DNA of 64,000 nucleotides from Legionella sp. PATHC035 (GCF_026191115.1 NZ_JAPHOT010000001.1:1054001-1118000), one strand, 5' to 3'; counted from the stretch's first letter, positions 46,650-56,363 are shown. Made by a program: numbers and translations. Notes: generated by a model from the sequence alone, not told the origin.

Positions 46650-48341
46650 TTAGGCGGGTATTGTTATCGGAATCAGCGAAAATAATTTATGTTGCTCGTA
46701 AAATTTCGATAAACTGCCCGCCATAGATTCTTGCAATCGGTTATCAATACTTGAGGATGAATTTAATTTGTTAAGAATTAATTGAATTGCTAGCTGAATC
46801 CAGTCTATGCCCAGTAATTCTTTAGCCATCAATTCCTGATTAAAATGCCAAAAGTGAAGGCAACAACTTGCTGCAAAAATCCAGCAGTATTGTTCTGCTA
46901 AGCGAAATGCTGCCAAGCTGCGGGGGTCAAATTGTTTTTGTTCATGCAAAGAAACAATGTCGCGATCGAGTCGAGTAAGCTCAGCACGAATTGCATGAAT
47001 CAGGGGATTGATGGGTTCCGATTTTAATACGGATAAACCTGCTAAAATATCGTCTTCTGCATGCGTAAAAAGGCTTAGGCGAGCTAGAGAAAATTCGGAG
47101 CAAACATCATTAAGACTAAAAATAGACTCCAGCTGGTGTAACTGACTTGGAAGGCAACTTCCCCTCATCCTTGCTTGTGGTAATAAACTTCCGGCAATCA
47201 CCGATAAATTAACTTGACTACTCCCATCAAATAAACCAATTACTGAGATATCCCGTCTGATTTTCTGAAACATGGCCCACTCGGTTGTACGCAAATAAGC
47301 CCGAGCTCCCATTACTATGCTGCATTCCTCGACAATTTCTTCCGTTATTTTAGGAATGAGAAATTTAATAATAGCCGACCAAAAAGAGAGTTGTTGAGGC
47401 CTTACCGAGCATGCACGAGCCACAGCTAAAGCGGTGCAATCGGCAATGAGTAATTGCGTAAACTGTTCACCTAGCCGTTGTTTTACCGCCGGAATTTCAT
47501 AGGCAGCCTTACCATATATTAGCCTTTGCAGGCTAAAAGACAGTGCCAACCGTAATGCGGTATCTGCAGCGCCTACAGAAAAAGAAGCACATAAGGTTCG
47601 TGAAACCTGCAATGTTTTATAGATAATTTCTAGCCCGCGTTGTTTATTACCAACTAATGCATCTTGGGGCAAAAAAACCTGTTCTAAAGAAAAACCACTA
47701 ATATCCAACCCTCTCACCCCATGCGTGGGAAGCTTAGGGGTTGGCATGAAACCGGATGGTATTTTGGATTTATTCAGAAAAAAAACCGAGAAGCCTAGAG
47801 GCCCTCCCCGTTCATGAGTTCGACAAAGAAGGGTAATATTTTCCCCCTGAGTAGCAAAATTAATGCACCATTTCCTTCCGGATAATTCCCACCCGTTCAG
47901 AGAAGGTTGGGCTTCGACCTCATTTGCCATAATATCCGAACCATGTTCTTCCTCAGTCAACGCACATGCCGTAATTTCACCACGTCGAAAAGATGCCGCC
48001 AGCTCTTTTTTCTGTTGCTCATTTCCTGCTATCCAAAGGGGTAAAGCACCAAGGAATGGCAATCCTAGGGCTATGCCTGTAGTTAAATCGCGTCTACATA
48101 TTGATTTAACTAAAAAATATCCCACATCAAGCGAATTAAACTTCCCACCAAGAGACTGAGGAATGAGATAATCCATAAAACCCCATTGCTGAATCTGCTT
48201 GATTTGCTTCCAGGCAAGCTGCTCCTGCTCATCGTAGTGTAAGCTTTCTTCAAAATTGATCGGGCTATCTTGGTGTTCAGGATTGCCTAAATAGCTCTCA
48301 AACGAATGAATTAATTGCAGTAAATCGTGGTAAGAAGACAT
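46650..48341 (-). CDS. Acyl-CoA dehydrogenase
   Basis: A 563-residue FAD-dependent acyl-CoA (or acyl-ACP) dehydrogenase. Middle-domain signatures are ALTEEEHGSDIMANEVEA, WCINFATQGENI and LPTHGVRGLDISGFSL. The helical C-terminal domain has SRTLCASFSVGAADTALRLALSFSLQRLIYGK and VMGARAYLRTTEWAMFQKIRRDISVIGLFDGSSQVNLSVIAG. About 170 extra C-terminal residues are present compared with the usual ~390, so it belongs to the long, ACAD-like group. AAGGA lies before the ATG. It would desaturate an acyl intermediate in the locus. Confidence 0.92.
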   Translation of the reverse strand: MSSYHDLLQLIHSFESYLGNPEHQDSPINFEESLHYDEQEQLAWKQIKQIQQWGFMDYLIPQSLGGKFNSLDVGYFLVKSICRRDLTTGIALGLPFLGALPLWIAGNEQQKKELAASFRRGEITACALTEEEHGSDIMANEVEAQPSLNGWELSGRKWCINFATQGENITLLCRTHERGGPLGFSVFFLNKSKIPSGFMPTPKLPTHGVRGLDISGFSLEQVFLPQDALVGNKQRGLEIIYKTLQVSRTLCASFSVGAADTALRLALSFSLQRLIYGKAAYEIPAVKQRLGEQFTQLLIADCTALAVARACSVRPQQLSFWSAIIKFLIPKITEEIVEECSIVMGARAYLRTTEWAMFQKIRRDISVIGLFDGSSQVNLSVIAGSLLPQARMRGSCLPSQLHQLESIFSLNDVCSEFSLARLSLFTHAEDDILAGLSVLKSEPINPLIHAIRAELTRLDRDIVSLHEQKQFDPRSLAAFRLAEQYCWIFAASCCLHFWHFNQELMAKELLGIDWIQLAIQLILNKLNSSSSIDNRLQESMAGSLSKFYEQHKLFSLIPITIPA

Positions 48342-48384
48342 GATGATCCTTACTAAATTGTAGCGCGTGATACCCTAGCCCCTG

Positions 48385-48409
48385 CCCCTCTCCCGAAACG
48401 GGAGAGGGG
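48385..48409. repeat. Perfect 11-bp hairpin CCCCTCTCCCG/CGGGAGAGGGG
   Basis: Stem-loop with loop AAA in the gap between the dehydrogenase and carboxyltransferase genes; its 3' side on the plus strand is followed by ATTTTC. Confidence 0.65.
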
Positions 48410-48420
48410 ATTTTCACGCT

Positions 48421-48468
48421 TCCCTTCGCCCCTGTGGGGAGAGGGTGCCCGCCAGGGCGGATGAGGGG
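48421..48468. repeat. REP-like palindrome (CCCTTCGCCCC family)
   Basis: CCTTCGCCCCTGTGGGGAGAGGGTGCCC and GCCAGGGCGGATGAGGGG: the unit at 4563 in the same orientation, 12 nt after the hairpin at 48385. Confidence 0.65.
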
Positions 48469-48508
48469 TTCCATTTATCTGTTATTGCTCAAAAAAAGCA
48501 AGCGCTTT

Positions 48509-49927
48509 CTACACAATAGAATGTCGTGCAATGGGCAGCTCATCGATCTTGCGATATAAGAATTCCAAATGTTGTGCCAAACGACTACGTATTTGTTCGG
48601 GAGTAATCAGTTCATCAATCAAACCCGATACATAGGCATCCTTTAACGAAGGATCGAGGTGCAGCCCATCCGTTTCACTCGGTTGTATTTCGGCAGAGGC
48701 TTGTCCATCCGTACTTTGTACTTTTTTTGTGGTCTCTTTACCCATAACGCCAAGAGTTGCAGTTTCTAGAGCCAAGACCAGATCACCTTGTTGCGATGCG
48801 GTTTGCATCATGAGAAAAGCAGCTGCCCCATAGCATTTACGAACAATCACACTCATTCTAGGCACCCGAGTTTGCATGGCCGCACATAATCTGGCTCCAT
48901 GTTGCAATAAGCCCTTTTGCTCTTCACGTTTTCCCGGCATAAAACCTGGCACATCAATTAAAGTAAGTATAGGAATTCGATAAGCATCGCAGATGCGGAT
49001 AAATTTAGCTGCCTTTTGTGCGGCATCAGAATCAATTGCACCACTAAAACGAATGCTTTGATTGGCAACAATCCCTACCGCATACCCATGGATACGTACA
49101 AAAGCACAAATCATGGCTTGTCCATACATGCTTTTGTATTGCCATACTTCTGAACCATCCACAATTGCCTGAACCAAATCGAGCATATTAAACGGCACTC
49201 GGGGATCAGTTGGGATATTGGGCAACGCATGCATGGGTTCTAGGACTGCATGTCTTGGGGGGCTTTCTCCATGATGTGATGGAAAAAAGTGGAGCATGTT
49301 TTTTACCTGCTTTATTTGTGCGGTGATGCTGTCATCCACAAAATCCGCGATGCCAGTAGTACTGGCATGCATAGCAGTACCACCCAGTTCCCCCATACTG
49401 ACTTTTTCACCGATTGCCTGTTGAACAACCATAGGACTGGTAACCATTAAATAGCTACGATGCTTATTAAAAAAAAGCAAATCCATCAACACAGCAGAAT
49501 AAGCCGGTGCACCTAAGGTTGGAGCAACAAGGACTGCAAACTGTGGAACAATACCCGATAAAATAATATTGCGTGCAATAATTTGAGTGTACTCATCACC
49601 ACTTAACAAATTCTCTTCCAAAGAAATGCCAGGGGAAGCTAAAAAAGCGATAATAGGGATGCGTAAGTCTTTGGCTCTATCCATAAGGCGTATAATCTTT
49701 TTCGCACCTTGGCTAGTAATATATCCTCGATTCACTGAATGATTATGAGCATATATGGCAACAGGCTTATGGTTTACTTTAGCTAAACCGGTGATCACTT
49801 CAGCCCCAAATTGTAAGTGGACTTGATCATTAGGGGCATAATCGGCAAGCAATGGAAGAAAACTATGCTCATCAATGAGACTTTCTATCCATTTCATCGT
49901 GGTTTTATCAACAGACGATGAGGGCAT
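48509..49927 (-). CDS. Acyl-CoA carboxyltransferase (AccD/PccB family)
   Basis: A 472-residue carboxyltransferase with two crotonase-like halves. Conserved spans are AIYAHNHSVNRGYITSQGAKKI, LVAPTLGAPAYSAVLMDLL, and, in the second half, IVANQSIRFSGAIDSDAAQKAAKFIRICDAYRIPILTLIDVPGFMPGKREEQKGLLQHGA with oxyanion-forming Gly-Ala pairs. It would make malonyl-CoA or a substituted malonyl-CoA. No biotin carboxylase or biotin carrier gene is in the window. It starts divergently from the KAS III gene with a 115-nt shared promoter region. Confidence 0.92.
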   Translation of the reverse strand: MPSSSVDKTTMKWIESLIDEHSFLPLLADYAPNDQVHLQFGAEVITGLAKVNHKPVAIYAHNHSVNRGYITSQGAKKIIRLMDRAKDLRIPIIAFLASPGISLEENLLSGDEYTQIIARNIILSGIVPQFAVLVAPTLGAPAYSAVLMDLLFFNKHRSYLMVTSPMVVQQAIGEKVSMGELGGTAMHASTTGIADFVDDSITAQIKQVKNMLHFFPSHHGESPPRHAVLEPMHALPNIPTDPRVPFNMLDLVQAIVDGSEVWQYKSMYGQAMICAFVRIHGYAVGIVANQSIRFSGAIDSDAAQKAAKFIRICDAYRIPILTLIDVPGFMPGKREEQKGLLQHGARLCAAMQTRVPRMSVIVRKCYGAAAFLMMQTASQQGDLVLALETATLGVMGKETTKKVQSTDGQASAEIQPSETDGLHLDPSLKDAYVSGLIDELITPEQIRSRLAQHLEFLYRKIDELPIARHSIV

Positions 49928-50042
49928 ATTTCACTCAGCTATAAGTTAAATTTGTGCAAAATAATACACTTCGTAATTAATAGGGTCAAATTATCTAAAA
50001 AAACGGTTATAATGAGTCGCATTAAATTCTTACAGGTACTCT
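49928..50042. promoter_or_regulatory. Shared divergent promoter region
   Basis: 115 nt AT-rich gap between the divergent carboxyltransferase and first KAS III genes. It must drive both arms of the lipid locus. No specific operator was recognised; TTATAATG (50005-50012) could be a -10 element for the plus strand. Confidence 0.4.
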
Positions 50043-51095
50043 ATGGAAATTCTGTCCCCCAATATCCGTTTTGATATTACCGCAGCATCGCGTGTTCTGC
50101 CAAATTCTCCTCCAGTCACTAATCTGGATATTTTAAAAAACTTCCCAAGAACCTCGAGCCACTCATCGTCTTTTTTAGAAAAATTTGCTGAAAAAATTGG
50201 GGAGGAGTTTGGTTTTTATTCTCGTTATTGGTGCCATAAACCTTGGGAGTCTCTAGACAAATCCAGAGCGTTGACTGCTGAATCATTAGCCACTGAAGCA
50301 GTACAAAAACTGTTGGCACAGTTCACCCCCCCCAAAAAAATAGATGCTTTTTTGTTGGGGTCGACCACCAATAAACGATTTACGGGCTCACAAGCTGCAG
50401 CTGTTCTCGGAAGCTTGGGAGTAGATGCCCCTGCTTATGATTTAAAAACGGGTTGCTCCACTTCCTTATCAACACTTCATCTTGCCTATGCTTTAATGGC
50501 TTTAGGGTATGGTAATATCCTGGTGAGTTGTGCCGAGACATTATCCAAAGTAATCGACCCTGAAAATGAAAAAACCTGGATAGGTTTGGCTGATGGTGCT
50601 GCTGCCTTGTTTATGGAAAAAAAGGAAACTGGTGCCTTTACCGTTGAAAAAACTTTTTTTTCTACGGAGGGAAAATACGTTGAAGCATTTACTACCCAGG
50701 GTGTTTTTCCGCCAACCCAAGAGCAAATCGATACCATAGGTTATCATCTAATTGGCGATGAATCCCTGATGAAAGAACTCGCCTATGTTAAGTACAAGCA
50801 GATGTTGGCCCATTTACTTCCTACAGAAGAGGATAGAGAAGCGATCACCTGGATCATCCCTCATCAAGTGAATCGCAAACTCATCACCCAACTTCTAGAG
50901 GAAAATCAAATTATCAATAAATCCATAATTTGGGATTCCGATACGATTGGTAATCTTGGTGGTGCATCAGTACTTTATTCTTTAGCAAGAGCGGTCGAGG
51001 AACAGATTTTTGACCGCCCAGGAAAAATACTCATGATGAGTGTTGGAGGCGGACTGTCCTACGCAGCGCAGATTCTCCAATTTCATAAGCCATGA
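50043..51095 (+). CDS. 3-oxoacyl-ACP synthase III-like protein (copy 1)
   Basis: 350 residues of the KAS III/thiolase fold, which catalyses Claisen condensation of an acyl-CoA with malonyl-ACP. The triad is Cys138 in YDLKTGCSTSLSTL, His274 in IIPHQVNRK, and Asn304 in TIGNLGGAS. The usual Asn loop is N-x-S/T-(A/S)-(A/S); here GNLGGAS is atypical, so substrate or activity may differ. It starts the plus-strand operon; AGG lies a few bases before the ATG, and ATGA overlap couples it to the FAAL gene. Confidence 0.88.
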   Translation: MEILSPNIRFDITAASRVLPNSPPVTNLDILKNFPRTSSHSSSFLEKFAEKIGEEFGFYSRYWCHKPWESLDKSRALTAESLATEAVQKLLAQFTPPKKIDAFLLGSTTNKRFTGSQAAAVLGSLGVDAPAYDLKTGCSTSLSTLHLAYALMALGYGNILVSCAETLSKVIDPENEKTWIGLADGAAALFMEKKETGAFTVEKTFFSTEGKYVEAFTTQGVFPPTQEQIDTIGYHLIGDESLMKELAYVKYKQMLAHLLPTEEDREAITWIIPHQVNRKLITQLLEENQIINKSIIWDSDTIGNLGGASVLYSLARAVEEQIFDRPGKILMMSVGGGLSYAAQILQFHKP

Positions 51096-51106
51096 GGTTT
51101 TCCGCG

Positions 51107-52852
51107 ATGAATAAAGAGATTTTTAATTCTATCTCACTAGTGGATGCAATTCAGAACCGAGCTCTTCATACTCCGCAAAATGTGAGCTGTACTTTTGTAA
51201 ATAGAGATTTAGAAGAAAAAATAACCTATGCTGAGCTGGACGAGCGAGCAAAAGCCATAGCCGCACGCTTACACGCTCAAGGAGCAAAACCAGGGGACAG
51301 AATCTTATTATTATTTTCCCCTGGTTTGCCGCTGATTCAAGCTTTTTTTGGTTGTCTTTACGCAGGCTGTATTGCGGTACCCATTTATCCCCCTGCGCAA
51401 GCAAAATTATTAGATAAGGCACATCGCATCATTCACAATGCAAAGCCGGTATGTGTTATGATGACGGCAGATCATTTAGTAAAATTTGCTGCAGTGGATA
51501 AACACGGAAAACCCCATTTGGATGACGTTCCCTGTCTCGCCTTAGATACCATAGAATTACAAATGAGTGTGCTGTGGCAGCCACCGCTGATTCGAAAAAA
51601 TGACATTGCTTTTCTGCAGTACACCTCAGGCTCAACGATGCATCCTAAAGGAGTGATTATTACTCATGGCAATTTGTTGGATAACATTCACAAAATCTAC
51701 CATGCTTTTCGGTTAAATGAAGAAACCATCTCCCTCAGCTGGCTCCCACCCCATCATGATATGGGATTAATAGGGTATATTTTGACTCCTCTTTATGCAG
51801 GGGTTCCAACTTATCTGATGTCCCCTTTTTCTTTTTTACAAAATCCGCTCTCCTGGTTACAAAACATTAGCAAATTTAGAGTAACCATTAGCGGCAGTCC
51901 TAATTTTGCTTACGATTATTGTGTGAAACGCATTAAAGAAGAAAAAAAAGAGGGTTTGGATTTAAGTTGCTGGACCATTGCCTCTAATGGTGCTGAACCC
52001 ATTCGAAAAGAAACTTTAGAACATTTTTATCATGCCTTTAAGGATTATGGGTTTCGCAAAGAAACCTTCTATCCTTGTTATGGATTGGCTGAAGCAACTT
52101 TATTAGTAACCGGTCATGTCTCAGGAACGCCCTATCGCACAGTCACCCTAGCCAAAGAGCAGTATCAGGATCATCGTGTCCATTTTGCTGAAGAAGAAAA
52201 TCCACATAGCCACAGCCTAGTCAGTTGCGGCCAATTGCTGCAGACAGTAAAAATTGTTGATCCAGAAACACGCACTCTCTGTGATAAGGATCAAATCGGG
52301 GAAATTTGGGTACAAAGCGCCAGTGTTGCTCAAGGATATTGGCAACAAGAAGAAGAGACCCTCCACGCATTTCAAGGCAAAATTCATGATGATCCCAGTA
52401 ATCAAGTATATTTAAGAACGGGGGATTTAGGTTTTGTACATGAAGAGGAGCTTTATGTAACTGGCCGCATCAAGGATTTGATTATCCTCTATGGAAAAAA
52501 TCATTATCCACAGGACATAGAATACTCCATCTTGCATGCACCAGTGCATGTATCTCTTGGTAAATGTGCTGCTTTTGTCATGCAAACTGGACATGAATAC
52601 GAACTGACCGTCATGTGTGAGGTAAAAAATCGTTTTATGACACCTGAGGAACAAGAAACCTTGTTTCATACCATTTTTGAATTGGTTTATCAGAGTCATC
52701 AACTCGAAGTTCATCACATTGTTCTTATTCCACTTAAGGCAATGCCGCAAACTACCAGTGGTAAAATTCGTCGAAATTTCTGTCGCAAACACTTATTGGA
52801 TAGTACACTGCCTATCATCTCTAGCTGGCGATTGAATAAGGTTGAGGGTTAA
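51107..52852 (+). CDS. Fatty acyl-AMP ligase (FAAL)
   Basis: A 581-residue ANL-superfamily enzyme that adenylates fatty acids and passes them to an ACP. It has the ATP loop YTSGSTMHPKGVIITH, LSWLPPHHDMGLIGYILTPLYAG (FAAL-type), the A5 motif CYGLAEATLL, RTGDLGF, and KDLIILYGKNHYPQDIE; the A10 Lys is in PQTTSGKIRRN. A homologous L. pneumophila FAAL (lpg2229) has been crystallised (known fact; identity here not computed). I prefer the ATG at 51107, with GAGG nine bases upstream; an ATG at 51092 overlaps the KAS III stop. Confidence 0.92.
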   Translation: MNKEIFNSISLVDAIQNRALHTPQNVSCTFVNRDLEEKITYAELDERAKAIAARLHAQGAKPGDRILLLFSPGLPLIQAFFGCLYAGCIAVPIYPPAQAKLLDKAHRIIHNAKPVCVMMTADHLVKFAAVDKHGKPHLDDVPCLALDTIELQMSVLWQPPLIRKNDIAFLQYTSGSTMHPKGVIITHGNLLDNIHKIYHAFRLNEETISLSWLPPHHDMGLIGYILTPLYAGVPTYLMSPFSFLQNPLSWLQNISKFRVTISGSPNFAYDYCVKRIKEEKKEGLDLSCWTIASNGAEPIRKETLEHFYHAFKDYGFRKETFYPCYGLAEATLLVTGHVSGTPYRTVTLAKEQYQDHRVHFAEEENPHSHSLVSCGQLLQTVKIVDPETRTLCDKDQIGEIWVQSASVAQGYWQQEEETLHAFQGKIHDDPSNQVYLRTGDLGFVHEEELYVTGRIKDLIILYGKNHYPQDIEYSILHAPVHVSLGKCAAFVMQTGHEYELTVMCEVKNRFMTPEEQETLFHTIFELVYQSHQLEVHHIVLIPLKAMPQTTSGKIRRNFCRKHLLDSTLPIISSWRLNKVEG

Positions 52853-52855
52853 TAT

Positions 52856-54211
52856 ATGCAATTTTTGGCTCAAGATTCTCCAAATAAAGTTGCGCTAAGT
52901 TTTGAGAAGCACCGTTTAAGTTTTGCGGAACTAGAAACAGCAATCAAGACCATGTCCTTACAATTTGACAAACTTCCACCTGGAATACTGATTTTACAAG
53001 CAACGCCTCACCCCCTATTTGTGATTCAATTATTAGCTGCCTTAACTATCGGAAAACCCGTAGCACTTTTCCCCCCTCAAGAATTAGAAGCGCAAAAACG
53101 AGCTATTTTAAGCACGAGCATGACCGTTAACGAACATGGGGAACTTTTAGAAATACAGGAAAACAACCGCATCAAACATCATCCTGATTTAGCGTTAGTA
53201 CTCTTTACTTCAGGGAGTACAGGACAAATGAAAGCAGTACAACTTTCTCTAAAAAATATCAGCGCCAATTGTCGAGCAGTTATAAGCGCCCTTGAGTTTT
53301 CTCAAGTTGAGGATCAATTGTTATTTTTACCTTTGTCCTATTCTTTTGGCTTGTTAGGCCAATTACTCCCAGGGTTAATTGCGGGTATAACGACTGAATT
53401 GATCTCCCAATTTACTGACATCAAAACAGTGTTAGAAAGCGGTAAAGTCCCCGAAATGTGGAGCGGTGTCCCCTCTCATTGGGTTGCGATGAGTAAAATG
53501 GCTGCATTGTTTCCGGAAAGTGCTGCGAAAATAAAAGCTGTTGTCTCTGCGGGAGCCCCTTTGAGCATTTCATTGCGGGACAACTTAATTCATACTTTTC
53601 CCAAAGCAATAATTTACAATAATTACGGGTTAACAGAAGCCGCCCCTCGCGTACTGACTTATTCCAGCAAAGACTCTTTATTTCTCGAAGATTTTGCCGG
53701 TTACCCTATTGGTGATTGGCAATTACGTTTGTCAGAAGACAATGAATTACTCATCAAAGGCAGTCAATTGATGTTAGGGTATCTGGGGGAAGAACACCCA
53801 TCCCTAATCGAAGAGGACTGGTTTTCTACTGGGGATTTAGCCGAGCAATTACCTTCGGGTTTAATCGCAATCAAAGGACGCAGAGATCAGATCGTGAATA
53901 TAGCAGGTGAAAAGGTCAATTTAATTGAGATCGAACATAAAATTTGTCAAATTAATGGGATTAAAGAAGTAATTGTCTTACCTTTAGCTGATGAATTGTA
54001 TGGTATCCGCTTACTTGCCTGTATGGAACAAGGTTGTTTTGCCCCCAATATCACAGAGCAAATGCTTGCCGAACAATTAAAACAACAATTTTTACCCCGA
54101 AAGCTTCCGATTAGCGTGCAATTACTCGAAAAATTGCCCCGTAATCAACACGGAAAATTGGATAGAAAAAACCTACTTTTAAGTCAGAAGGATAAAATCC
54201 ATGCTCACTGA
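52856..54211 (+). CDS. Short AMP-dependent acyl ligase
   Basis: 451 residues of the ANL superfamily, shorter than usual (~500-550). It shows LVLFTSGSTGQMKAVQLS (P-loop), YNNYGLTEAAPRV (A5), STGDLAEQ and GRRDQIVNIAGEKVNLIEIE with the catalytic Lys in NQHGKLDRK. It could be a second loading enzyme for the ACP encoded next, overlapping it by 11 nt. GAGGG lies before the ATG. Substrate unknown. Confidence 0.85.
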   Translation: MQFLAQDSPNKVALSFEKHRLSFAELETAIKTMSLQFDKLPPGILILQATPHPLFVIQLLAALTIGKPVALFPPQELEAQKRAILSTSMTVNEHGELLEIQENNRIKHHPDLALVLFTSGSTGQMKAVQLSLKNISANCRAVISALEFSQVEDQLLFLPLSYSFGLLGQLLPGLIAGITTELISQFTDIKTVLESGKVPEMWSGVPSHWVAMSKMAALFPESAAKIKAVVSAGAPLSISLRDNLIHTFPKAIIYNNYGLTEAAPRVLTYSSKDSLFLEDFAGYPIGDWQLRLSEDNELLIKGSQLMLGYLGEEHPSLIEEDWFSTGDLAEQLPSGLIAIKGRRDQIVNIAGEKVNLIEIEHKICQINGIKEVIVLPLADELYGIRLLACMEQGCFAPNITEQMLAEQLKQQFLPRKLPISVQLLEKLPRNQHGKLDRKNLLLSQKDKIHAH

Positions 54212-54434
54212 ACGCATTCGCAATACGTTGGTAAAGATTGGGCTTACCCATCTTCCCCAAGATACATCCGCCTCATTGGAACAAGGCGGTCTGGATAGTT
54301 TAATGTTGGCCCTGCTTATTATCGAGTTGGAGCGTGAGTTTAAACTAAAAATCCCGGTAATGCCTTTAGTAAAAGATCATTATGTATCGATAGACAGTAT
54401 TGAAAGACACCTACTTGAATTGGGGGCAGAATGA
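54201..54434 (+). CDS. Acyl carrier protein (copy 1)
   Basis: 77 residues, acidic and helical. The 4'-phosphopantetheine site is Ser33 in GLDSLM. Length and layout match discrete ACPs. It overlaps the ligase before it and the SDR gene after it (ATGA), so it is embedded in the operon. Likely carrier for the chain loaded by the FAAL. Confidence 0.9.
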   Translation: MLTERIRNTLVKIGLTHLPQDTSASLEQGGLDSLMLALLIIELEREFKLKIPVMPLVKDHYVSIDSIERHLLELGAE

Positions 54435-55183
54435 ATCTCTTGCTTACAGGAGGCTCCTCAGATATTGCCCAGGCTATAGCCAAAAGAAGGCTGCAATTGG
54501 GAGACCGCATCATCATCACTTGTTCCACTAAAGAAAGCCTGGATAGGACATTGGAACACTACAAACAGCAGGAGATGCAGGTAAGCGGCTTGGTATACAA
54601 TTTTTCCAATCCTGAACACAGTAAAGAAGATCTGCAGCATCTGCTGCAAGAACCTTTAGATGGTGTCATCCTGAACGCCTTTACCCGTGTAAACCAACTC
54701 CGTAAATTACATGCTTTATCCTATCCTGCGTTACGTACTTATATTGATGATAATCTGCATGGCAATATTTGGCTGATTCATCAGTTATTACCCGCTTTTG
54801 TAGCCCATAAATTTGGTCGATTGATTCTGATTTCCAGCCTTTCGGCAATTACAGGAACCAGTCGTTATGGCGCTTATTGCGCAACCAAAGCCGCATTAGA
54901 GGGATTGTTTTTAAACCTGGCCGTTGATTACAGCGCCAACAATATTTTATCCAACATTGTACGTGTTGGTCTGATTAAGACATCAAGAACCGAAGCATTT
55001 TGGCAGCGACCTGCTTATCAAGAAAAAATGGCCCAAATTATTCCGCAAGGCATGATGGGAGAACCCGCTCAAGTGGCAGAGGCAATGGATCCCTTATTAT
55101 CCCGCACCTCATTTATGACAGGCTCTGTAATTACAGTCAGTGGGGGCTTGCCTTTAATGCGTTCCGAAGGAGTATTGTCTTGA
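54431..55183 (+). CDS. Short-chain dehydrogenase/reductase
   Basis: A 250-residue SDR of the FabG type. The N-terminal nucleotide loop is TGGSSDIAQAIA, and the catalytic Ser-Tyr-Lys are in ISSLSAITGTSRYGAYCATKAA. It would reduce a 3-oxoacyl intermediate made by the KAS enzymes. It overlaps the ACP gene, and 124 nt with repeat fragments separate it from the second KAS III. Confidence 0.88.
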   Translation: MNLLLTGGSSDIAQAIAKRRLQLGDRIIITCSTKESLDRTLEHYKQQEMQVSGLVYNFSNPEHSKEDLQHLLQEPLDGVILNAFTRVNQLRKLHALSYPALRTYIDDNLHGNIWLIHQLLPAFVAHKFGRLILISSLSAITGTSRYGAYCATKAALEGLFLNLAVDYSANNILSNIVRVGLIKTSRTEAFWQRPAYQEKMAQIIPQGMMGEPAQVAEAMDPLLSRTSFMTGSVITVSGGLPLMRSEGVLS

Positions 55184-55225
55184 TGAACCACCACAGTGTG
55201 TATGCTTTAAGAGAACACTCCAGTA

Positions 55226-55261
55226 CTGTCATCCCGAGTGCAGCACGCAATGACGGGATCC
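55226..55261. repeat. Repeat fragment GTCATCCCGAG ... ACGGGATCC
   Basis: CTGTCATCCCGAGTGCAGC and AATGACGGGATCC lie in the gap before the second KAS III gene. They resemble one arm and part of the other of the 36777-36861 family, in decayed form. Confidence 0.4.
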
Positions 55262-55307
55262 GGCTATGCTGCGCTAGACTTTTTAGTGAACTGGGCATGA
55301 GGTTATT

Positions 55308-56318
55308 ATGAATTTATTACACGCTGAAAAAAATATCTACCTTAAAGGTCCATTCGCTGCATTGCCAGAAAAGATTATGAGCAATCAGGAGGTGCTTCAA
55401 TGGATGAATAGCACACAAAACCCCGCACTAGTCAGTTTCTCAACAGGGATTCGCAACAGACGTTGGGTCAGTGACGATCAGGCCTGTAGCGATTTGGCGG
55501 TATTGGCTGCAGAGAAGCTATTTGCGACGAAGCCCGCAGAAAAAAATAAGATCAACCAAATTATCTTAGCTACGATTTCAGGAGACTATCTCGCACCACC
55601 GACCAGCCCGCTCGTGCAACACCGGCTTGGATTAACCAATACCGGTGCTTTTGATATTGGCGCAGCCTGTGCAGGCTTTGTAGTTGGTTTACATACTAGT
55701 GCCGCGATTGCTCAAGCGAGCAGGGGATCCGTTTTATTAATCGCCAGTGAAGTTCGTTCCAAATTTTTAAATAAAAATAATTTTGCTACGGGAGTTCTCT
55801 TTGGCGATGGTGCCGCCGCTTGTGTGGTGTGCACCGATAAAGAAGATGCAGAATTCCGTTTTATAGCTTCTGCGTTATTTGCCGATGGAGAAGTGAGCGA
55901 TACCGTATCCACGCCTGCTGGAGGATCAAGACTACCTGCCGCACAGTGTACAAACCCTGAACTTTTTTATATTACGATCAAAGAAAATACCGCATTATTT
56001 GTCAAAGCAGTACACGGAATGGTTGATGGGGCTGAAGAATTTCTCAAGGCATTAAATCTGACTACAGCTGATATTCAATGGCTTGTACCACATCAGGGTA
56101 ATAAAAATTTAGTTTTATCGGTTGCCAAACAATTAGGTTTTCCTGAAGAGCGTATTGTCAAAACCGTGGAAGAAACCGGCAATACATCCGGTTCAAGTGT
56201 AGGTATTGCTTTGGATTACCTGCGCGAACATGCAGAGATTAAGGCAAAAGATAAAGTATTGTTAGTTGCTGCGGGTGGAGGAGGCATCGCCGCTTGCGCC
56301 CTTTTAGAGGTGATTTAA
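55308..56318 (+). CDS. 3-oxoacyl-ACP synthase III-like protein (copy 2)
   Basis: 336 residues with the full KAS III triad: Cys121 in FDIGAACAGFVVGL, His262 in LVPHQGNKN, and Asn292 in ETGNTSGSS. It is closer to canonical FabH than copy 1. GAGG lies a few bases before the ATG. It ends the plus-strand operon, converging with a TPR gene across a palindrome. Two condensing enzymes in one locus suggest two different condensations. Confidence 0.9.
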   Translation: MNLLHAEKNIYLKGPFAALPEKIMSNQEVLQWMNSTQNPALVSFSTGIRNRRWVSDDQACSDLAVLAAEKLFATKPAEKNKINQIILATISGDYLAPPTSPLVQHRLGLTNTGAFDIGAACAGFVVGLHTSAAIAQASRGSVLLIASEVRSKFLNKNNFATGVLFGDGAAACVVCTDKEDAEFRFIASALFADGEVSDTVSTPAGGSRLPAAQCTNPELFYITIKENTALFVKAVHGMVDGAEEFLKALNLTTADIQWLVPHQGNKNLVLSVAKQLGFPEERIVKTVEETGNTSGSSVGIALDYLREHAEIKAKDKVLLVAAGGGGIAACALLEVI

Positions 56319-56358
56319 TGTAGCCCTGGGTGAGGCGGAACCGGAACCCAGGCTACTA
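56319..56358. repeat. Palindrome TAGCCCTGGGT...AACCCAGGCTA
   Basis: The arms fill the 45-nt gap between convergent genes. The same TAGCC(T)GGGTT sequence type is at 58787 and, more remotely, at 63563. Confidence 0.65.
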
Positions 56359-56363
56359 TTGTA

